From contig NZ_FNOH01000011.1 in NCBI RefSeq assembly GCF_900106535.1, positions 186,001 through 250,000 on the forward strand: a stretch of 64,000 nucleotides of DNA. Reading direction: 5' to 3'. Positions 19,731-28,376 of this stretch are shown piece after piece. The translations under genes were made by a program, and so were the position numbers. This DNA is from Myxococcus xanthus. GTDB lineage: Bacteria; Myxococcota; Myxococcia; Myxococcales; Myxococcaceae. The notes under the pieces are model-generated. The model was not told the DNA's origin and searched no databases. It saw nothing but the letters and a program-made list of their open reading frames with translations. Position 1 is the first letter of the stretch. The number at the start of each line of letters is the position of its first letter.

Positions 19731-22700
19731 TGTCCATGCTCGTCTTCACCAGTGAGGAGGCGCTCCACCTGGCGCTGACCTCCGGACTCGTCCCCGCCGA
19801 AGTCCAGGCCGCACCCGCCCGCTATCATCGGACGCCCGACGGAGCGCTTCACGTCCTGCCGGAGGTGATGCCCGCGAAGGATGTGCTCGCGCACCTCGCG
19901 TCCCTCGGCGTGCACGTGACGCGGAGCCGCGCGAAGGAGGCCACCCCAGTCCTCTGCTGGGCGGAGCTGGTGACGGCGCGGCGCGTGCCGCTGGAGAGCG
20001 CACCGACCGGCCCGGTGCTGTTCCTGCCCCCGAGCGCCGATGCACTCCTCCCCTTGGCGGGCGAGATGCTGCGCCTGGGGTGCGACCGGCAAGAGGTGTG
20101 CTTCGCCCAAGCCTCGGGGGGAAGCGGACAGCGCGCCTTGCTGCGCGCGATGGCACCGCCCTACTTCACCCTCACCAGCGCGCTGGACGCCTCGGGCCCG
20201 CTGCGTGCCTTCGTTCCCGCTGTCCCAGGGCAACACGCCGTCTGGGTCGAGGTGGGCTACACGCATCCACTCGCGCGCACGCTGCAAGCGCCCGCGGGGA
20301 CGTTGCTGCTCGTCCGTGGCGAAGGCCCCTGGCTGACCGCGCCGGACGGCCCGTGGACGGACCTGTACCAACACACCGACCTGCGGCTCCCAGCCCCGGG
20401 CAAGGACTGGACGCCCGCGCCCACCCCGGGCCGGCTGACGGTGCCGCTGCGCCTCACGCGAGCCGCACGTACGGAACCCGCGAGCCTCTGGGTGCTGCTC
20501 GAGAATGCGCTCGCCCAGGTGGAGTCCCTGGTCCACACGGTGCCAGAGCCGCTGCTCGCGCAACTTCGCTTCGCCGTCACGGGGCCACCGGAGGCGCCGT
20601 GCATCGTGCTCCGTGCCCGAGCGGGCCGGGAGCGGCCCCCGGAGCTGGGCCTGTCGGGCATGGCGTACGCGCCGCTGCCTCAGCTCGCGGACCTCTTCCT
20701 GCCGTGTGACGGACTGCTGGAGCCCCCCGTGCGAAGGGACCGCCTGCGCGCGTTGCTCGTGCCGCAGGCCGATACCGTGACGTGGCTCCACCCCACCGGG
20801 GGTGGAGGCTTCCGCGCGGAGCGGCTGCCGGAATCCGCGTTCCAGCCGCTCGACACGTGGGTGGACTACGTCGTGGATGCCGACGCCGACGCACTCATGC
20901 CGTGGGTCCGGAGCGCCAGCTTCGACTTCGCCGCCTTCGAGGCCGCGGAGGGTGAGTGGCAGAGCGCCGCCCGCGCGATGCAATCGGACGAAGACGAGGA
21001 CCGGAGCCCGCGAGGCACGCGCCGTAGCCGCCGTGAAGTGCCGGCGCCCCCCGTGACGCCTGCGAGCCCGCCCCCCATTGTCGCGGTCCGCGTCGCCCAA
21101 CCCGTGCCCACCGGCGTCCGCCTGGCGCCGCTCACGCCCGCGCAATCCAGCGCGGTGGAAGAGGAGCTGGGTTCGCTGGAGAAATCGTTCCTGGCCCTGG
21201 AGGTGCCCGCCGATTCGCCGCAGCGGCAGGAGCTCTGGACGCGCATGGCGGAGCTGAACGGACGGCTGGGCCGCAAGCGCGACGCGAGCCTGTGCTGGAC
21301 GCGCGCGCTGTGGTCCGCGTCCGACACCGAGGCCACCGAGCTTGCACTGCGCTGGTCCGATTCAGAAAACGAAGGAGGCGCCACCCCCGCCGAACGGATG
21401 GCGTCACCCGCGCCCACGGGCGATGACGTGCGCAGCGTCGCCAGCAGCCTGGTGCGCGCGGTGTGCGTCCCAGGTGCGCCCGCGCCTGTCGACGTGGCGG
21501 CACTGCAGCGGTGGCTGGACCGGCATGACGCGGAGCTCGACGTCCGGGCGCTCTGGCTCACGCGGACGGCGCTCGACACGCTGGCGGGTGGCGATGCACT
21601 CGGACTTGCGCGAGCGGGCGACCGGCTGCTGGAGATGCTTCAGCGAGGACTTTCCCTCGCGAGAGACGTGCCGCGCTTCCTGCGAGGTGGCACCGATTCG
21701 GCCCATGCGCCCCGGGTGCTGGCGCAGCTCGAGGCCCTGCTGGAGCGGTTCGAGCACACACCCCGTCGCCGCTCGTCCATCGAAGCGGCGCCCGCACTCA
21801 CGCTGGCCTATGTCCGCTATGTCTTCGCCGTGGGACTCGCGCGGCTCGGGCAGGCGGACCGTGCCCGCACCCTGGCGTCCGCGGCGGCGGAGGCAGTCGA
21901 TGCGAAGGAAGCCATCCACGGCTTCCTTTCCCGAGCGTACGGCGCGCGCGTGGCCCAGGCCCTGGAGGGCCAGCCGCCCGAGACACCGCTGCCCTCCGAC
22001 ATCGCCGCCGAACTGAATGCCCTGGGGACTTTCCAGCGGTACAAGGTGGATCGGCTGCGGCAGGCGTCGGCGCTGTTGGAGCCAAGCGAGCGACTCGACC
22101 CCGCGAGGGCCTTCGGGCGCGGCGCGAGGGACTTGCGCGGAGAGGAGTTCGCCGCCCTCCGCGACTTGAAGGACCCGGCGCACGTGGCGGCGCAGGTGGA
22201 AGCCCTCACGGGCCGGGCCACCGATGCGACGCTGCCCGCCGAGGAACGGCAACGGCTCATCGGAGGCCTGCTGGACACGCTGCCCCGCGTCGCGCCGGCG
22301 CGTGCGCTTCCACTCCTGAACCGGCTTGTCTCATCGATGGAGGCGCTTCCCGGTGAAGCCCAGGCCGTGATGCTGGGGGATGCCCTGACGCTGGCGGCCC
22401 TCTTCGGCCGCGCGGACCACGCGATGACGCTGGCGGCACGGCTGCGCAAGGTGCTCACTGCGCTGGCTCCCACGTCGCCCGCATGGGGCCAGGGCATCTT
22501 GGGTGTGAGCCTGCGCGGCCTGCGCCGGGTCGGCCTGTCTCGCGAAGCCGCCGAGATGGTGGACGCGGCGCAAGAACGCCTGACGGGACCCAAGACACCG
22601 CTGACGGCGCGGCTCGGCGTCGCGGCGGGCCTGTCCATGCAGGGGCGCACGGCCGAGGCCGTCGACGTGTTCGACGCCGCCTTCGAGTCACTGGGCGCGG

Positions 22701-23002
22701 CGAAGGGCGGACTCCCTGAGCGGCTGGCGCTGATGCGCAGCCTCGCGAGCGCACTGGCACATGCCCCCGTGGAGCTGGCGCTTCCGGGGCTGGCGCGCAT
22801 CTCGGAAGGGCTGCCAATCATCACGGACAGCTACAACACCAACAGCCACTTCTGCCTCTCCGTGGTGGAGCTGGCGGACGCACTGGTGCAGGGCCACGTG
22901 GAGGTGGCGCAAGGCACCGGAGAGCGTGCACGAAGCTGGCTCGACGAAGACGAATTCCTGGTGCGACGGCGCATCCATCGGGAGCTGGAGGAGCGCACAT
23001 GA
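19730..23002 (+). CDS. Large ternary-system scaffold-like protein (1090 aa)
   Basis: 1090 aa, overlapping both neighbours (TGATG at the start, ATGA at 22999-23002). The N-terminal 420 residues are a mixed alpha/beta region without recognised motifs, which I take to be the system-specific 'X' domain. An acidic linker (about 420-440, DEDEDRSPRGTRRSRRE) follows. The C-terminal half is a long helical array resembling TPR/alpha-solenoid repeats (AELNGRLGRKRDASLCWTRA, GLARLGQADRARTLASAAAE, GLRRVGLSREAAEMVDAAQE). There is no signal peptide, TM segment or catalytic motif. It may be a large scaffold or sensor linking the ATPases (inference). Confidence 0.75.
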   Translation: MSMLVFTSEEALHLALTSGLVPAEVQAAPARYHRTPDGALHVLPEVMPAKDVLAHLASLGVHVTRSRAKEATPVLCWAELVTARRVPLESAPTGPVLFLPPSADALLPLAGEMLRLGCDRQEVCFAQASGGSGQRALLRAMAPPYFTLTSALDASGPLRAFVPAVPGQHAVWVEVGYTHPLARTLQAPAGTLLLVRGEGPWLTAPDGPWTDLYQHTDLRLPAPGKDWTPAPTPGRLTVPLRLTRAARTEPASLWVLLENALAQVESLVHTVPEPLLAQLRFAVTGPPEAPCIVLRARAGRERPPELGLSGMAYAPLPQLADLFLPCDGLLEPPVRRDRLRALLVPQADTVTWLHPTGGGGFRAERLPESAFQPLDTWVDYVVDADADALMPWVRSASFDFAAFEAAEGEWQSAARAMQSDEDEDRSPRGTRRSRREVPAPPVTPASPPPIVAVRVAQPVPTGVRLAPLTPAQSSAVEEELGSLEKSFLALEVPADSPQRQELWTRMAELNGRLGRKRDASLCWTRALWSASDTEATELALRWSDSENEGGATPAERMASPAPTGDDVRSVASSLVRAVCVPGAPAPVDVAALQRWLDRHDAELDVRALWLTRTALDTLAGGDALGLARAGDRLLEMLQRGLSLARDVPRFLRGGTDSAHAPRVLAQLEALLERFEHTPRRRSSIEAAPALTLAYVRYVFAVGLARLGQADRARTLASAAAEAVDAKEAIHGFLSRAYGARVAQALEGQPPETPLPSDIAAELNALGTFQRYKVDRLRQASALLEPSERLDPARAFGRGARDLRGEEFAALRDLKDPAHVAAQVEALTGRATDATLPAEERQRLIGGLLDTLPRVAPARALPLLNRLVSSMEALPGEAQAVMLGDALTLAALFGRADHAMTLAARLRKVLTALAPTSPAWGQGILGVSLRGLRRVGLSREAAEMVDAAQERLTGPKTPLTARLGVAAGLSMQGRTAEAVDVFDAAFESLGAAKGGLPERLALMRSLASALAHAPVELALPGLARISEGLPIITDSYNTNSHFCLSVVELADALVQGHVEVAQGTGERARSWLDEDEFLVRRRIHRELEERT

Positions 23003-24021
23003 GCAGTCTTCCCGCCATCTCCGAGCTGACGTTCGACGCGCTCTCGAGCGAGGCCCACGGCCTTCGCGAGCGCCTCAACCGCTTCCGCCTGGCGCTGGGC
23101 CGTCACTTCGTGGGCAAGCAGACGCTGGTGGACCTGATGACGGTGGCGGCGGTGGCGCAGGAGCCGCTGCTGCTCGTGGGCCCACCGGGCACGGCCAAGT
23201 CGGACCTGGTCCTCAAGTTCCGGGACGCGCTGCGCATCCCCAACGAGGATTACTTCGAGTACCTCCTGACGCGCTTCACCGAGCCGTCGGAGGTGCTGGG
23301 CCCCATCGACATCAACCTGCTGCGCCAGGGCCGCTACATCCGGCGCGAAGGCGGCAAGCTGCCCACGGCCCGGCTCGTCTTCCTCGACGAGGTCTTCAAG
23401 GCCAGCTCCGCCATCCTCAACGCGTTGCTCACCGTCATCAACGAGCGCAAATTCTACCAGGACGGCGCGCCGCAGCCGGTGAAGCTGAAGGTGCTCTTCG
23501 CCGCCACCAACGAGCTGCCCGAACACGCCGAGCTGGGCGCGCTCAAGGACCGCTTCTGCCTCAAGGCCGCGTGCCGTCCGGTGCAGGACCGCTACTTCCT
23601 GGAGCTGCTGGACTCCGGCCTGGATTCGCAGACGCACCGGGAGATGAACCAGAAGCCCTGGGCGGAAGGACACGCCACGCTGGACGACGTGCTCAAGGCC
23701 CATCGCTACCTGACGCTGATGATGGGCAAGCGCGAGACGGGCCCGGACGGCCGCGAGCTGCGCGACCGCGACCTGTTCTTCCGCGATGACTTGCTGCGCG
23801 AGTTCCGCCGCGTGGTGCAGACGCTGACGCGCGAGGACGGCGTGTTCATCAGCGACCGCAAGCTGGTGAAGCTCTACCGCCTGCTCCGGACGCGGGCGTG
23901 GATCTTCCACGGCGGTGCGGTGGAGCGGCAGGACCTCCAGCTCCTCTCGTACCTGGGCGAGACGCGGGAAGAAATCGACCTGCTGGAGGAGAAGGTACCC
24001 CGGCTGCTGGGCCTCTCGTAA
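22999..24021 (+). CDS. MoxR-family AAA+ ATPase of the ternary system
   Basis: 340 aa. Walker A is GPPGTAKS (about 61-68, with the Ala-Lys typical of MoxR). The region FTEPSEVLGPIDINLL is followed by Walker B LVFLDEVFK (about 126-134), then sensor I in LFAATNELPE. MoxR ATPases act as chaperones with vWA-domain partners, and a vWA-like gene is encoded at 26827. The gene overlaps the scaffold gene by ATGA. In contrast to the rest of the operon, the next gene starts 24 bp later and has very different base composition, which marks the point of insertion. Confidence 0.92.
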   Translation: MSSLPAISELTFDALSSEAHGLRERLNRFRLALGRHFVGKQTLVDLMTVAAVAQEPLLLVGPPGTAKSDLVLKFRDALRIPNEDYFEYLLTRFTEPSEVLGPIDINLLRQGRYIRREGGKLPTARLVFLDEVFKASSAILNALLTVINERKFYQDGAPQPVKLKVLFAATNELPEHAELGALKDRFCLKAACRPVQDRYFLELLDSGLDSQTHREMNQKPWAEGHATLDDVLKAHRYLTLMMGKRETGPDGRELRDRDLFFRDDLLREFRRVVQTLTREDGVFISDRKLVKLYRLLRTRAWIFHGGAVERQDLQLLSYLGETREEIDLLEEKVPRLLGLS

Positions 24022-24023
24022 CT

Positions 24024-24038
24024 CGACAAATTCATTAA
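24024..24038 (+). repeat. Left copy of an imperfect direct repeat flanking the AT-rich insert
   Basis: CGACAAATTCATTAA here matches CGTCAAACTCATTGA at 26802-26816 at 12 of 15 positions, in the same orientation. The two copies bracket the AT-rich KAP-like gene exactly. It may be a recombination scar or chance in AT-rich DNA. Confidence 0.35.
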
Positions 24039-24045
24039 AGCACAA

Positions 24046-26757
24046 ATGATCATTAGAACAAGTGCTACCACCAAAAGATGGATTGACATCGTACTTCTTT
24101 CCATCGCGGGGGCCGCAGGAGCGACTTTCCTCCTCCATTCATTCCCCGCCCACCCTGAGCTATCGCATCTATCAAAATGGGCGTTCCCTCCTGGAGCCAT
24201 CCTACTAACCATTCTACTTTCAACATCGAATAAAGGCCGACTATCAGCATGGTCTGGATTTCGACACTTCCCTAGTCACCCACCGACTTGGCTAGCAGCC
24301 CTACTGGGCTTCGCCCTCTTATCTACGTACATCACTCTAATTCCCCCCGAAGCGGCGCCCGTTAGCTGCAAGGGGATTGACTTCCCTCTGCTTCGAGAAA
24401 TGGCATCACAAGGGAAGTTCGGCATTTTACTAGCCCTAACAGCAGGCGCATTCACGACTCTCATTGGCAGGAAGGCAAGCATCTACTGGGCAACACGCAC
24501 CACCCACCGAGCCCAATCAGAACCCCAAGTCCTGAACACAGGCAACCCGCCCAGAGACACCACAGACCGCACAACCACTCAAGCCCTCCCACCAAACGCC
24601 ATCGCCTTCGACTACAACGATCTGCTCCCCTGGATTGAAAACGACCAACCAATCTCGCATCCCAGGCTAGATGCGTTTGGTCACGCGCGCATCGCAAAGC
24701 GAATTACCGAGCGACTCTTCTCACCAAGCGCAAAGCGACCCACACTAGCTCTAATCGGCACACTCGGAAGCGGAAAAACCTCGGTCTTCAACTTAGTCAC
24801 GCACGAACTACATGCCTTGAGGCTCCTAGACACAAAGATCTCTGTAGCCAGACTAAGTCTATGGCCCTTCGACACCGTCGAAGCCGCGATTCGAGCAATT
24901 CTAGAAAAAATAAACAAAACACTAAGTCAGCACATCAACACAACGCCAATGTCGGGGCTCTCAGATGAATACATAAACGCAATCGAAGCGGCCGGCGGAT
25001 CCTGGGGGCGCCTACTCAAAGGAACGAGAGATCCTTCAGCAATCCTGGAGGATTACAACCAAGCTGCATCCGCCATCAACCTAACAATCGTAGTCTGGAT
25101 CGAGGATCTTGAACGCTTCGCCGGAACAAGCACACTTAATGACGAAACAGAAACCGATCGCCTCAAACCAATCAGATCGCTTCTCCACCTACTGTCTGAA
25201 TTCCAATCCCTCCAGATAGTCCTGGCCTCATCATCCCTCAATACTCGGTTTGATATCGAAAAAATCGCACGCTATGTAGAAGCCATCCCATCAATCCCTC
25301 CCAGCAAGACTGCAAATATCCTCAATCGCTTTCGGCAAAAATGCCAAAGCAGCGCTCAAAACATTATCGACCCAGCCCGCCCTGAGGCAAGAGCGCACCT
25401 GAACCTCCCCGATAGCGAATCCGAACGAGATCTACGCTTCAGTCTTTTTTCTACCGACAACTTAATGTTCGCACTTGCGACATTATGCAACAACCCCAGG
25501 CGACTGAAGTTCACCCTAAGGTCCTGTCACGACATCTGGGAACGACTAAGAGGCGAAATCGACTTCGACGACGTTCTCGCAATATCAGCGATACGGACTG
25601 CTGAGCCGAAAATATTCTCCCTAATTAACGACCATATCGACGAACTCCGCTCACAGCGACAAAGGGACTCAAACAACAAATCGCTCTTTGCTCAAAAACT
25701 AGAAAAGATTCTTGAAGAGAGAGAACTCCACAAACGTTCCTCCATCATCACAATCCTGAATTTCACATTCCCAAACTGGTCGTCGAACAACAATTTCATC
25801 GACAGCTCCGACAAACCCCAAGGCCTTTCACGCCGAGACCATCGAGACTACTGGAATCGCTACCTGAGCCTTGCCCCACTTTCCGCCGACGAGCAAGACC
25901 AGCCGATTCTCCGAGCAATCAAAGCATGGGACAACCACACATCCGATGACTTAATATCCATTCTCACGCACACAAACAGCAGACACACCGTCGAGGAGTT
26001 CATATCCTGCCTGATTAGCCCCAACCAACTCACCCGCCTCCTCTCCGAGGTAATCAGGCTTGAAAGTAAACTCCCTGCCACAACATGGACTGCCTCACAG
26101 CCAGAGAGCATGGTCTCCGTCTGGCGAGCAATGCACAAACAAGCCCCCCCGGGCGACGAACTTACCGCCACAATACGGCAGCTCGTCATTCAAATAGCAC
26201 CGAGCAACCTACCACTCACCCATGCACTAATTCACTTCTTCGCCCAACATGATTCCGGAGTCCCCTCACTCCTGTCCGACACGGCCATATCCGAAATCAA
26301 CCAGCAATTCCATTCAATCCTCTCAACCAAGTTCCCCCCAACCAACGCACAGGCACTAACACAGGCCATCAACGGCGGGAATGAACACACGCTTTTCTTG
26401 TGCAGTTGGGGACTCGACAGAGTAAGATCAGGACAATTGCAGGGCACTCCATTTGACGGCTGGCACACATTCTCAAACACAATTCTAACTGCCACCGAAA
26501 CAGAGCCGGAAATCCTAATCCCTCAGATCCTCCCATTCATCACCACCCACTCGCGAGAGATGGTTCGAGAGGCCAACACTCCTCGCTGGAGAGGAGTCAT
26601 TCGATTCAATCAAGAGGCCGCAGAATCACTATTCGACATCAAAAGACTATACAAAATCATCACCCAGCATCAATCATCAATCAGGGCCGACCATGAGTCT
26701 CGACCAGCATTGGAGATCGTTCTTGAAGCAGCTCACCTCCATATCGGCCCCAAATAG
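24046..26757 (+). CDS. Membrane KAP-like P-loop NTPase, AT-rich presumed effector of the ternary system
   Basis: 903 aa. Four hydrophobic segments lie in the first 140 residues (IDIVLLSIAGAAGATFLL, FPPGAILLTILLS, LAALLGFALLSTYITLI, GILLALTAGAFTTLIG). A cytoplasmic P-loop domain follows, with Walker A GTLGSGKTS (about 238) and Walker B IVVWIEDLERF (about 347-357), the pattern of KAP-family NTPases. The C-terminal 400 residues are helical and unrecognised. Base composition differs sharply: one counted 60-nt row at 25681 has 24 G/C, against 44 at 22201. Codons are A/T-ending, unlike every neighbour, indicating recent transfer. No strong Shine-Dalgarno is seen. It interrupts the otherwise overlapping MoxR-vWA gene pair. 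By analogy it would be a membrane-acting effector released or assembled by the ternary ATPases (inference). Confidence 0.8.
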   Translation: MIIRTSATTKRWIDIVLLSIAGAAGATFLLHSFPAHPELSHLSKWAFPPGAILLTILLSTSNKGRLSAWSGFRHFPSHPPTWLAALLGFALLSTYITLIPPEAAPVSCKGIDFPLLREMASQGKFGILLALTAGAFTTLIGRKASIYWATRTTHRAQSEPQVLNTGNPPRDTTDRTTTQALPPNAIAFDYNDLLPWIENDQPISHPRLDAFGHARIAKRITERLFSPSAKRPTLALIGTLGSGKTSVFNLVTHELHALRLLDTKISVARLSLWPFDTVEAAIRAILEKINKTLSQHINTTPMSGLSDEYINAIEAAGGSWGRLLKGTRDPSAILEDYNQAASAINLTIVVWIEDLERFAGTSTLNDETETDRLKPIRSLLHLLSEFQSLQIVLASSSLNTRFDIEKIARYVEAIPSIPPSKTANILNRFRQKCQSSAQNIIDPARPEARAHLNLPDSESERDLRFSLFSTDNLMFALATLCNNPRRLKFTLRSCHDIWERLRGEIDFDDVLAISAIRTAEPKIFSLINDHIDELRSQRQRDSNNKSLFAQKLEKILEERELHKRSSIITILNFTFPNWSSNNNFIDSSDKPQGLSRRDHRDYWNRYLSLAPLSADEQDQPILRAIKAWDNHTSDDLISILTHTNSRHTVEEFISCLISPNQLTRLLSEVIRLESKLPATTWTASQPESMVSVWRAMHKQAPPGDELTATIRQLVIQIAPSNLPLTHALIHFFAQHDSGVPSLLSDTAISEINQQFHSILSTKFPPTNAQALTQAINGGNEHTLFLCSWGLDRVRSGQLQGTPFDGWHTFSNTILTATETEPEILIPQILPFITTHSREMVREANTPRWRGVIRFNQEAAESLFDIKRLYKIITQHQSSIRADHESRPALEIVLEAAHLHIGPK

Positions 26758-26772
26758 ATCATCCTCAGAGGC

Positions 26773-26801
26773 CAGCACTTTCGACCTCCGTCAGCACTTT
26801 C
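26773..26801 (+). repeat. Short direct repeat CAGCACTTTC
   Basis: CAGCACTTTC occurs at 26773-26782 and 26792-26801, 19 bp apart, in the 69-bp gap between the KAP-like gene and the vWA-like gene. It may be a regulator site or debris from the insertion event. Confidence 0.35.
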
Positions 26802-26816
26802 CGTCAAACTCATTGA
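26802..26816 (+). repeat. Right copy of the imperfect direct repeat flanking the AT-rich insert
   Basis: CGTCAAACTCATTGA, partner of the sequence at 24024-24038 with 12 of 15 matches. It lies 10 bp before the start of the vWA-like gene. GC-rich sequence resumes immediately after it. Confidence 0.35.
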
Positions 26817-26826
26817 CACCCAGACA

Positions 26827-28326
26827 ATGAGTATCGAGGCGACAAGTCCTCAGGACACGGAGCGCTGGCTGTGCGCGGGGCTGTGCCTGATTCGGCACGA
26901 GGACCTCACGGCCGACGCGTTGACCTCGGCCGTGCCGTGGCTCCTCGCCACGCTCGCGGAGTCGCCTGCCCTGCCCCCACCCGCGTTCATCGCGGACCTC
27001 GGCCGGCTCGTCGCGGGGGTTCCGCTCGCGCCCTCCGCGCCCGTTCCCGATACCCAGCCTCGGCTGCGCGCGGCGGTGCGCGCGTATGACGACCACGTGC
27101 TGGCGCGCCTGGCCGCGGAGCCCCACCTGGAGGCGGTCTCCACCGCCCTCGCGCGGTTGCCCGAGACGCTCCGGCCGCGAGGTGTCGCCTTCCTCGTCGC
27201 GCGCGTCCTGTCCCGCATGGGCTTCACCGCGGGAAGCCCGGTGAGCCCCGCCCTGGCCCGGCGCGTCCTGGAGCGTCCGCCCACGGAGTTGCTCCAGGCG
27301 GGCTACACGGCCCTGCGCGAATCAGGAACCAGCGCCGCGCTGGACCGGCTGACCGAAGGCTACGAAGCCCTGGCGAGCGCGGCCCGGCGCGCCCATGCCC
27401 TGCTCGGCGACGCGGAGTCCTTCACGCTGGAGAACCTGGAACACCTCCAGGGCAAGGCGCAGCGGATGGCTTTGGAGCAGGCAGTGGAGGCGGCGGAGGC
27501 CCTGTCGCGAACCCTGCCGCCCAAGCTCCGCGCCCGTCCGGTGAGCACCGCACCGCTCCCCATGGCGTTGGAGGACGAGGCCGCCTTCCCACAAGGTGGA
27601 TTCTCCTCCGTGTCCAACGTGGGCAGCCTGGAGAACCTCGTCACATCCGAGCTGGTCTACATGGAGGACGAGCCCAACCTTGACCTCTTCGACGTGCGCT
27701 ATGTGGAGGGCGAACTCCTCTACTACACGCGCGACGAGAGCATCTCCGTTCGCCGCCGGCGCGTCATCACCTTCGTCCTGCCGCCGGACCTCGTGGATGC
27801 GCGCGTGAAGGACGCGGGGGTCCGCTGGCAGCGCGTCGTGGTGTCGATGGGCCTGCTGCTCTGCCTCGTGCGGCGGCTCTCCCTCTGGCTCGGCAGCGAG
27901 GAACTCCACTTCCGAGCCGTCTTCCTGCACGCCCATGACGGCGCTGTCCCCCTGGAGGCTGAACGCGGCCTCTGCGAGCTGCTGCTGCGCGAGTGGCGCG
28001 CCCGTGGCACGGCGGAGGTCCTCACCGCCTCCACGCTCGACGAGGTCCTGACGGATGCGGAAGCGCGTGCGAAGCGCGCGCGGGTGGACCTGGTGCTGCT
28101 CGACGCAAGTAGTCAAGTCGAGAGGATGTCTCATCCCGGCGCCTCCCGCGTCGAGCGGCACGTGCTCGACCTCAGCGGCCCCTCCCCTCGCGTGCGAACC
28201 ATCCGAGACAAGCGAGAAGACCTGGATTCTCGAAAGTCGGAAGCGCCGATGGGCGCCGCCCTCAACAACGACCCTTGGGAAGCCTGGGTTGGCGTAACGC
28301 TTGAGCTTGCGCAAGGGCTTCTCTAG
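26827..28326 (+). CDS. vWA-like protein of the ternary system
   Basis: 499 aa. The N-terminal 250 residues are helical. The C-terminal half carries a von Willebrand A-like fold: first strand RRRVITFVLPPDLVDARV, the helix WQRVVVSMGLLLCLVRRLSL, strand ELHFRAVFLHAHDG, then VDLVLLDASSQ and a C-terminal helix. The usual metal-binding DxSxS motif is not visible after the first strand, where LPPDLVDAR stands instead, so metal binding is doubtful. vWA proteins pair with MoxR ATPases, and this gene would be the third member of the FtsH-MoxR-vWA set. The start ATG 26827 has no Shine-Dalgarno, which fits a gene whose original translational coupling to MoxR was broken by the insert. Confidence 0.75.
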   Translation: MSIEATSPQDTERWLCAGLCLIRHEDLTADALTSAVPWLLATLAESPALPPPAFIADLGRLVAGVPLAPSAPVPDTQPRLRAAVRAYDDHVLARLAAEPHLEAVSTALARLPETLRPRGVAFLVARVLSRMGFTAGSPVSPALARRVLERPPTELLQAGYTALRESGTSAALDRLTEGYEALASAARRAHALLGDAESFTLENLEHLQGKAQRMALEQAVEAAEALSRTLPPKLRARPVSTAPLPMALEDEAAFPQGGFSSVSNVGSLENLVTSELVYMEDEPNLDLFDVRYVEGELLYYTRDESISVRRRRVITFVLPPDLVDARVKDAGVRWQRVVVSMGLLLCLVRRLSLWLGSEELHFRAVFLHAHDGAVPLEAERGLCELLLREWRARGTAEVLTASTLDEVLTDAEARAKRARVDLVLLDASSQVERMSHPGASRVERHVLDLSGPSPRVRTIRDKREDLDSRKSEAPMGAALNNDPWEAWVGVTLELAQGLL

Positions 28327-28327
28327 C

Positions 28328-28364
28328 GTCCGTTTCACAACGCGCCCCACCCGGCGCAACGGAC
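28328..28364 (+). terminator. Imperfect hairpin between the ternary operon and the WGR-LRR genes
   Basis: GTCCGTT (28328-28334) pairs with AACGGAC (28358-28364), and GCGCC/GGCGC pairs inside around CCACCC. There is no U-tract. The gap to the next gene is only 50 bp, so it may attenuate rather than stop read-through into the WGR-LRR genes. Confidence 0.4.
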
Positions 28365-28376
28365 GAAGGACGGGCC

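Noticed and set aside
17375..21145. Long minus-strand open frame opposite the FtsH-like and scaffold genes
   Set aside because: Low-complexity Arg/His/Gln-rich translation and no start signal. The plus strand carries intact AAA and M41 motifs.
24046..26757. Insert considered as an insertion sequence or prophage fragment
   Set aside because: No transposase, integrase, terminal inverted repeats or phage gene is visible. The single product is a KAP-like NTPase.
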